Shown here piece by piece: positions 60,084 through 64,000 of a stretch of 64,000 nt of DNA (within the stretch, counting starts at the first letter, position 1; every line of letters starts with the position of its first letter). The notes beneath the pieces were generated by a model. That model saw only the letters and a list, made by a program, of their open reading frames with translations. It made no database searches and was not told where the DNA came from. Source of the DNA: Malania oleifera (lineage: Eukaryota; Streptophyta; Magnoliopsida; Santalales; Ximeniaceae); assembly GCF_029873635.1 (NCBI RefSeq), contig NC_080423.1, forward strand, positions 107,369,988 to 107,433,987. The letters run 5' to 3'. A program made the position numbers and the translations under genes.

Positions 60084-60715
60084 TGTTGGGAATGTGGTAC
60101 ATATTCTGAGTAGAACGCATGTACTGGAGAAAGTATCGTGAAGCAAGGGACTAAGAGATAGATACAGGGTGCAATCTTGAGGGCAAACCATTGACGATTT
60201 GGGGTAACTGTCGATGATTTCAAGCAGTACTACAAGGGCAATTCTTCTAGGCTTCAAACCGTCAACGGTTCGGCCTAAACCGTCAATGGTTTCACTCGCG
60301 GTTACGGATTTTCAAATCTGAGATTAGTAGATTGGACTAATCGGAGTGATTTCCTCTGGGGGATTGCTACAGAAGTGTTTTAGATCAGCTATAGGTCTTC
60401 TGTATGCATTAGATCATTATATAATCATTATTATGTAACCCTAGAAGGGATTAGGCTTGTAAGCTCCATTGTTCATAGTGAAAACAGCCGCTGCTCTCGT
60501 GGACGTAGGCAAATTGCCGAACCACATAAATTCTTCTATGTTGATTGTTGCTTTCATTGATTCTCATTGTTGAGTAATTACTAGTTCGTATAGTTCATCA
60601 TTGAGTGCTAGCTTGCTTGTTCCATTAATTGTTCGTGATAAATTGTGTGAGGTCTTCCGCTGTGCACATTCGGCGCCGACAATTAGTTTTTGAGGGCTGA
60701 TTGTTGAGAACAACA
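60084..60715 (+). repeat. copia 3' LTR
   Basis: It is collinear with 56245-56860, with the same AAACCGTCAACGGTT/AAACCGTCAATGGTTTCAC motifs. It is followed by ATTGGTATCAG (60716-60726), a primer-binding-site-like stretch normally found after a 5' LTR. Confidence 0.85.
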
Positions 60716-60726
60716 ATTGGTATCAG

Positions 60727-62055
60727 CACCGACCTACATAAATATATTCATAAAATGACAATAACAGCTCCACCAACATAGTTTCCAACTAGAAATCCAA
60801 GAGAAACCCATGTTAAACTAGGTATAACTCCAAACCTTTTCAAATGCTCGTCAGTAGACCAACATCTAAATTATACTTCACCTTCCCATACCCAAACCCA
60901 ACACTCACACCTCCCCCACCCCAAAAAAAAAATGCAAAGGGGACAAACATTTTCTTCCAACAAGGACCCCATTGAAAGAACACTTCTATTGGAACACCAC
61001 TCCCTAGTATTCACACTATTTTTCAATGATAATGGCCATAATCTCCTTTTCAATGAAATGGTTACAACAAAACTATGTAAACAATATCCTCATTTCAAAC
61101 CAGCTGAAGATATGCAAGTGTTTTTGTAAGTGAAACTCGAGAAGAAAATCAAAATTTAAACTTGTACTAGATGAAGAAATTCACTCTCCCAAGACTATTA
61201 ATTACTAGAGGTGAGGTGAACTACTATGAAATATGAAATGAGATGGTGGTGGCAGTGAGATGAAATGAAAAACTCAACCATCTTCAGAAGCTTCTAATAG
61301 CGTAGATAGAGTAGAGTGGTGAAACCTTCCTTAGCTCTCCGGGTCCCTGTCCCTCTCTTGCTTCCTAAGCTAGTCTATCGTCTATTCGAGTCAGCCATAT
61401 TACCTATAGGCAATGAATGTCGCACATCAATCATGACAATGTAGCGAAGCAAAGCAAGACAGAACTGAAGAAAGCTAGGGGTCAGGCTGACTTTCCAAGT
61501 AAGTATGGGATAGAAGACAAATCGACTGTACTCGCCCTTCTTAACATAGTGAGTTAACTTTTTTCCCCACCCTACTTTATCTTAAATTTACAAAGGATGT
61601 TAATGAAGAGAGTTAAACTTCAACTGAAAAATTAGTGCCTAAACTTCCACCAGAAGAAGATAAGCAGTCATGCTAGGCACAACTTGGCAGTGTTAAGATT
61701 TACAGTAATGTGTGAATTTGGTTGAGATAATTCATATATTTTTGGAGGATGTCGAACAACCTCTAGGGAGGATTGAAACATCTTGAAGGACCATATTGGA
61801 GCTAAAGACATAGAGAGTTTTGTTGTGCAGCAGGATGCTCTCTCAAAGCACATCAGTAGTTATCTCGGTAGCTGCACCCCCAGGAACCACCATCCGGATT
61901 GCACGTACTGATTCATGTGTCAACAGCATCCCAGATTGATGGAGGTCAAGATTCAAATCACCAAAAGTGGTGACCAAATTTGTTAACCATTTTCAAACAA
62001 AAAATCATAAGGAAATATTCAGAAATTTCAAAATCATATAAAAATATCTACAGCT
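60727..62055. other. spacer; low-copy sequence, possible organelle-like patch at 61310-61560
   Basis: No exon of the DDA1/SAP gene was found. The stretch 61310-61560 is less AT-rich and differs in texture from its flanks. A minus-strand frame through 61860-61920 (LLTHESVRAIRMVV) is short and unsupported. No gene is called. Confidence 0.35.
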
Positions 62056-62059
62056 GCTG

Positions 62060-62216
62060 TCAAGCCTGCCATGGGAACAGAGAAAGTGCTTCCTGTGGCT
62101 GCAAAGCCTGCAGAGAGAGAGAGAGAGAGAGAGAGAGGAAGGCTTCCCACTGCTGCAAAGCCTGCTACGAAGATAGGAAATAGGGCTTCCTGCTGCAATA
62201 ATGGTAGATGGTCTTG

Positions 62217-62258
<42 letters not shown>

Positions 62259-62260
62259 TT
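62060..62260. repeat. compound repeat: GCTGCAAAGCCTGC units with two GA tracts
   Basis: GGCTGCAAAGCCTGC and CTGCTGCAAAGCCTGCTACG flank a GA run at about 62110-62138; a second GA run is at 62220-62256. Both strands show chance open frames here. Confidence 0.8.
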
Positions 62261-62299
62261 TGAGTAGAATTTTCAAAAAATACAGCCAGTACTTATGAA

Positions 62300-63540
62300 T
62301 TTTTATTTTTTGCATATTAACTTGCTTATTAAAGGAGCCCAATGACTTAGCAAAAAATAAAAAACACCCTAATTTACCTTAAAAGAAATAAAATAATTTA
62401 CTAATTAATGGCTGCATTTCATTTATAATTAATATAATTTAATTGAGTAAGAATAATAGTAATGTTTTTTATACTCATGAAAATAATAGTTTTTGTAAGG
62501 GTAGTATAAATATTTTTTTACATAAATAAGAAAATTATTGGTATTTTTTTTGTGTTTTACTATGTTGGTAACTGATATAAAAATAAAAGAACAATTTAAT
62601 TTGGGGTTAGGCCATCCTCTAGTGGGAGAAATCCATCTAAGGTGTTGACCAATAAGAGACAAGAGTTTGAGCAATTAATTGGCACAGTATCTAACCAAGG
62701 AGAAGAAGAATAAAGGAAGTATACATATTGCGAACAAAATTTTGTTAACACTTGCGGAGTTGGGTCATCAACCACCTTTAATGAACCTCGCTCAAACCAC
62801 CAACCAAATCTCTCTATGAAAACATAAGATCAGGATTAATCATGTATGACATTGCAAAGATCATAAAATGATCCAATAACTATGCAATTATCAGTTAATG
62901 CCAGGGGCATTTGAAGTTAATTGCAATTGGATGTATCTACAAATACTAAAAAAGTCCACACATTCTAGACAAAACAAATGGATGCACAAAATTAAAGTGT
63001 CATAAAGAGCAAAGTATTAAGTTCATCCACTGGGATGACCTACACCTTGAGACTCCTCTAAGTAGTTCACTTCAATAAGAACCAAGATGTACCCTCATGG
63101 CTTACCAATAAAAACTTGCCCCCGTGAGGTTCACAAGATAGGAGACCGTGGATTTTTTTAATAACAAGAGCAATAATGTAACAAAATTTTGGCTCATAAA
63201 ACTTGATCTCATACTTTTGATTTAATTCCTGGATCTCATACTTTTGATTTAATCCATTTTGCCATAGGCTAGGGCTAAACTATGGCTCAGCCCCTTCAAG
63301 AAGCATCCACTGCTTTCATGACAAATCCTAAGGAAAACCAAATTGCCCAAGAGCTTGACCATCTAGGCCCTCGTTGGCTTTTGTTCCCTGACAGATAAAA
63401 TGACTCCCATGCTCCTGATGAGGGAGGGTGGAGTCGATTGAGAAAAATTGGCAGGCTCTGTATAGAAACAAATATTGAAGGTGTCATGCACAATTACTAG
63501 CTTTCCTAATTCATTTCATTTTTATAGGGATATTCCAATC
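62300..63540. other. spacer, no gene called
   Basis: AT-rich to about 62600, then moderately complex DNA. A minus-strand frame of 65 codons at 63296-63493 has no recognised domain. Nothing else is supported. Confidence 0.35.
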
Positions 63541-63544
63541 AATG

Positions 63545-63650
63545 TTTTAAAAGGCAAAGGCGTAAGGAGAGGCGTTTTAACCCTTAAGAGCCGAGGCTTA
63601 AGCCTTAATGTGTTGGGGCTTAAGCCTTAATGCATTGGGGCGTAAGCCTT
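63545..63650. repeat. short tandem repeats of GGGCTTAAGCCTTAATG
   Basis: Two to three copies of a palindromic CTTAAG-centred unit with a preceding AGGCGTAAGGAGAGGCG segment. This is a repeat type often seen scattered in plant genomes. Family is uncertain. Confidence 0.6.
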
Positions 63651-64000
63651 TTGAGAATTTGTTTTTAACATAAAAAATATATATATAAATAAATTATACA
63701 TATTTTAAAAATAAGGAAAAATTAAGAAAATCACAAATATAAGGTAAAAAAAAAAAATTATATACACTCTGCAATCTACTTGTTGGCCATTCAAAAAATG
63801 CTAACTAGAATACATGACATAAATCATGATGAGAGGTAGCTATACGGTTACAAAGTTCAAACTACTTTCATGATCTAAGATGCAAGTCACAATTATTTTG
63901 GGAAGGTAGAGGTTCAAGAATTTTATAAATCAACTCATATTATGACATTCCTTCTATACAAACATGTAGTTAAAAATTTTAACCAATTCTAGCTTGAGAA
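63651..64000. other. AT-rich spacer to the window edge
   Basis: It contains A-runs and nothing recognised as a gene or element end. Confidence 0.35.

Larger units (their letters stand above)
56245..60715 (+). mobile_element. Ty1/copia retrotransposon, both LTRs present, broken
   Basis: LTRs at 56245-56860 and 60084-60715 start TGTTGGGGATG/TGTTGGGAATG and end GAGAACAACA. A primer-binding site TGGTATCAGAGC is at 56905-56916, and a purine-rich CCAAGGTGAAAAT precedes the 3' LTR. The ~3.2 kb interior shows in order gag-like, protease-like (57861-58103), integrase-end-like and early reverse-transcriptase-like segments, all broken and much shorter than a full copia interior. Order protease-integrase-RT fits copia. 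The LTRs have many differences, so it is not young. It lies antisense to the DDA1/SAP gene, in its presumed intron 1. Confidence 0.85.

Noticed and set aside
63296-63493. 65-codon minus-strand frame near the right edge
   Set aside because: No recognised domain and no supporting splice or promoter signals.

Overview
The window is nuclear DNA from a flowering plant, most likely a (woody) eudicot. The evidence is one intron-less CYP94B cytochrome P450, a small intron-containing DDA1/SAP-domain gene, very AT-rich spacers full of TA, GA/CT and AAT microsatellites, and dense nested Ty3/gypsy and Ty1/copia debris with tRNA-derived SINEs and hAT-like MITEs. There is no prokaryotic gene organisation and no CRISPR. 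Only two host genes can be supported. All other long open frames lie in repeats or are shadows.

Layout. 1-3495: 3' end of a Tat-like gypsy element (gag remnant, three tandem-repeat arrays, polypurine tract, LTR). 4758-6296 (minus): CYP94B P450, with a TATA box and two GA/CT tracts in its leader and promoter. 7000-9420: promoter-distal spacer with two SINE copies and a fold-back repeat. 9421-13502: a 2 kb gypsy LTR split by a second solo LTR of the same family. 14274-16364: a third solo LTR of that family, inserted in a ~1.2 kb non-coding repeat that recurs at 17960-19620. 17207-17960: a SINE split by a copia solo LTR. 20444-20653: a 105-bp tandem duplication. 21640-22060: the C-terminal tail of a LINE ORF2. 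22280-24945: a gypsy-type solo LTR holding a complete Cassandra TRIM (23537-24278), whose LTRs carry a 5S-rRNA-like domain. 25228-26570: a SINE and two truncated LTRs. 27000-32280: AT-rich spacer with a minisatellite, MITEs, SINEs and a CACTA-like hairpin. 32374-48820: a Tat-like gypsy element that split a MITE and was itself filled by copia and gypsy LTRs to several levels. 49000-52480: spacer with a degenerate tandem repeat. 52482-56045 (minus): exons of the DDA1/SAP gene, with one GC-AG intron. 56245-60715: a broken copia element in the presumed first intron of that gene. 60730-64000: spacer with low-copy and repeat fragments; exon 1 of the gene was not found.

The two genes are unrelated in function. 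CYP94B enzymes inactivate the jasmonate hormone JA-Ile by 12-hydroxylation. DDA1-domain proteins dock to DDB1 in CUL4 ubiquitin ligases. The most unusual signals are structural. Six solo LTRs have exact 5-bp target duplications. Short GTCGAC-centred palindromes occur in the U3 of LTRs from unrelated families. The Cassandra element is complete. The insertion history at 32-49 kb can be read from the junctions. Nothing here looks like a new enzymatic or defence system.
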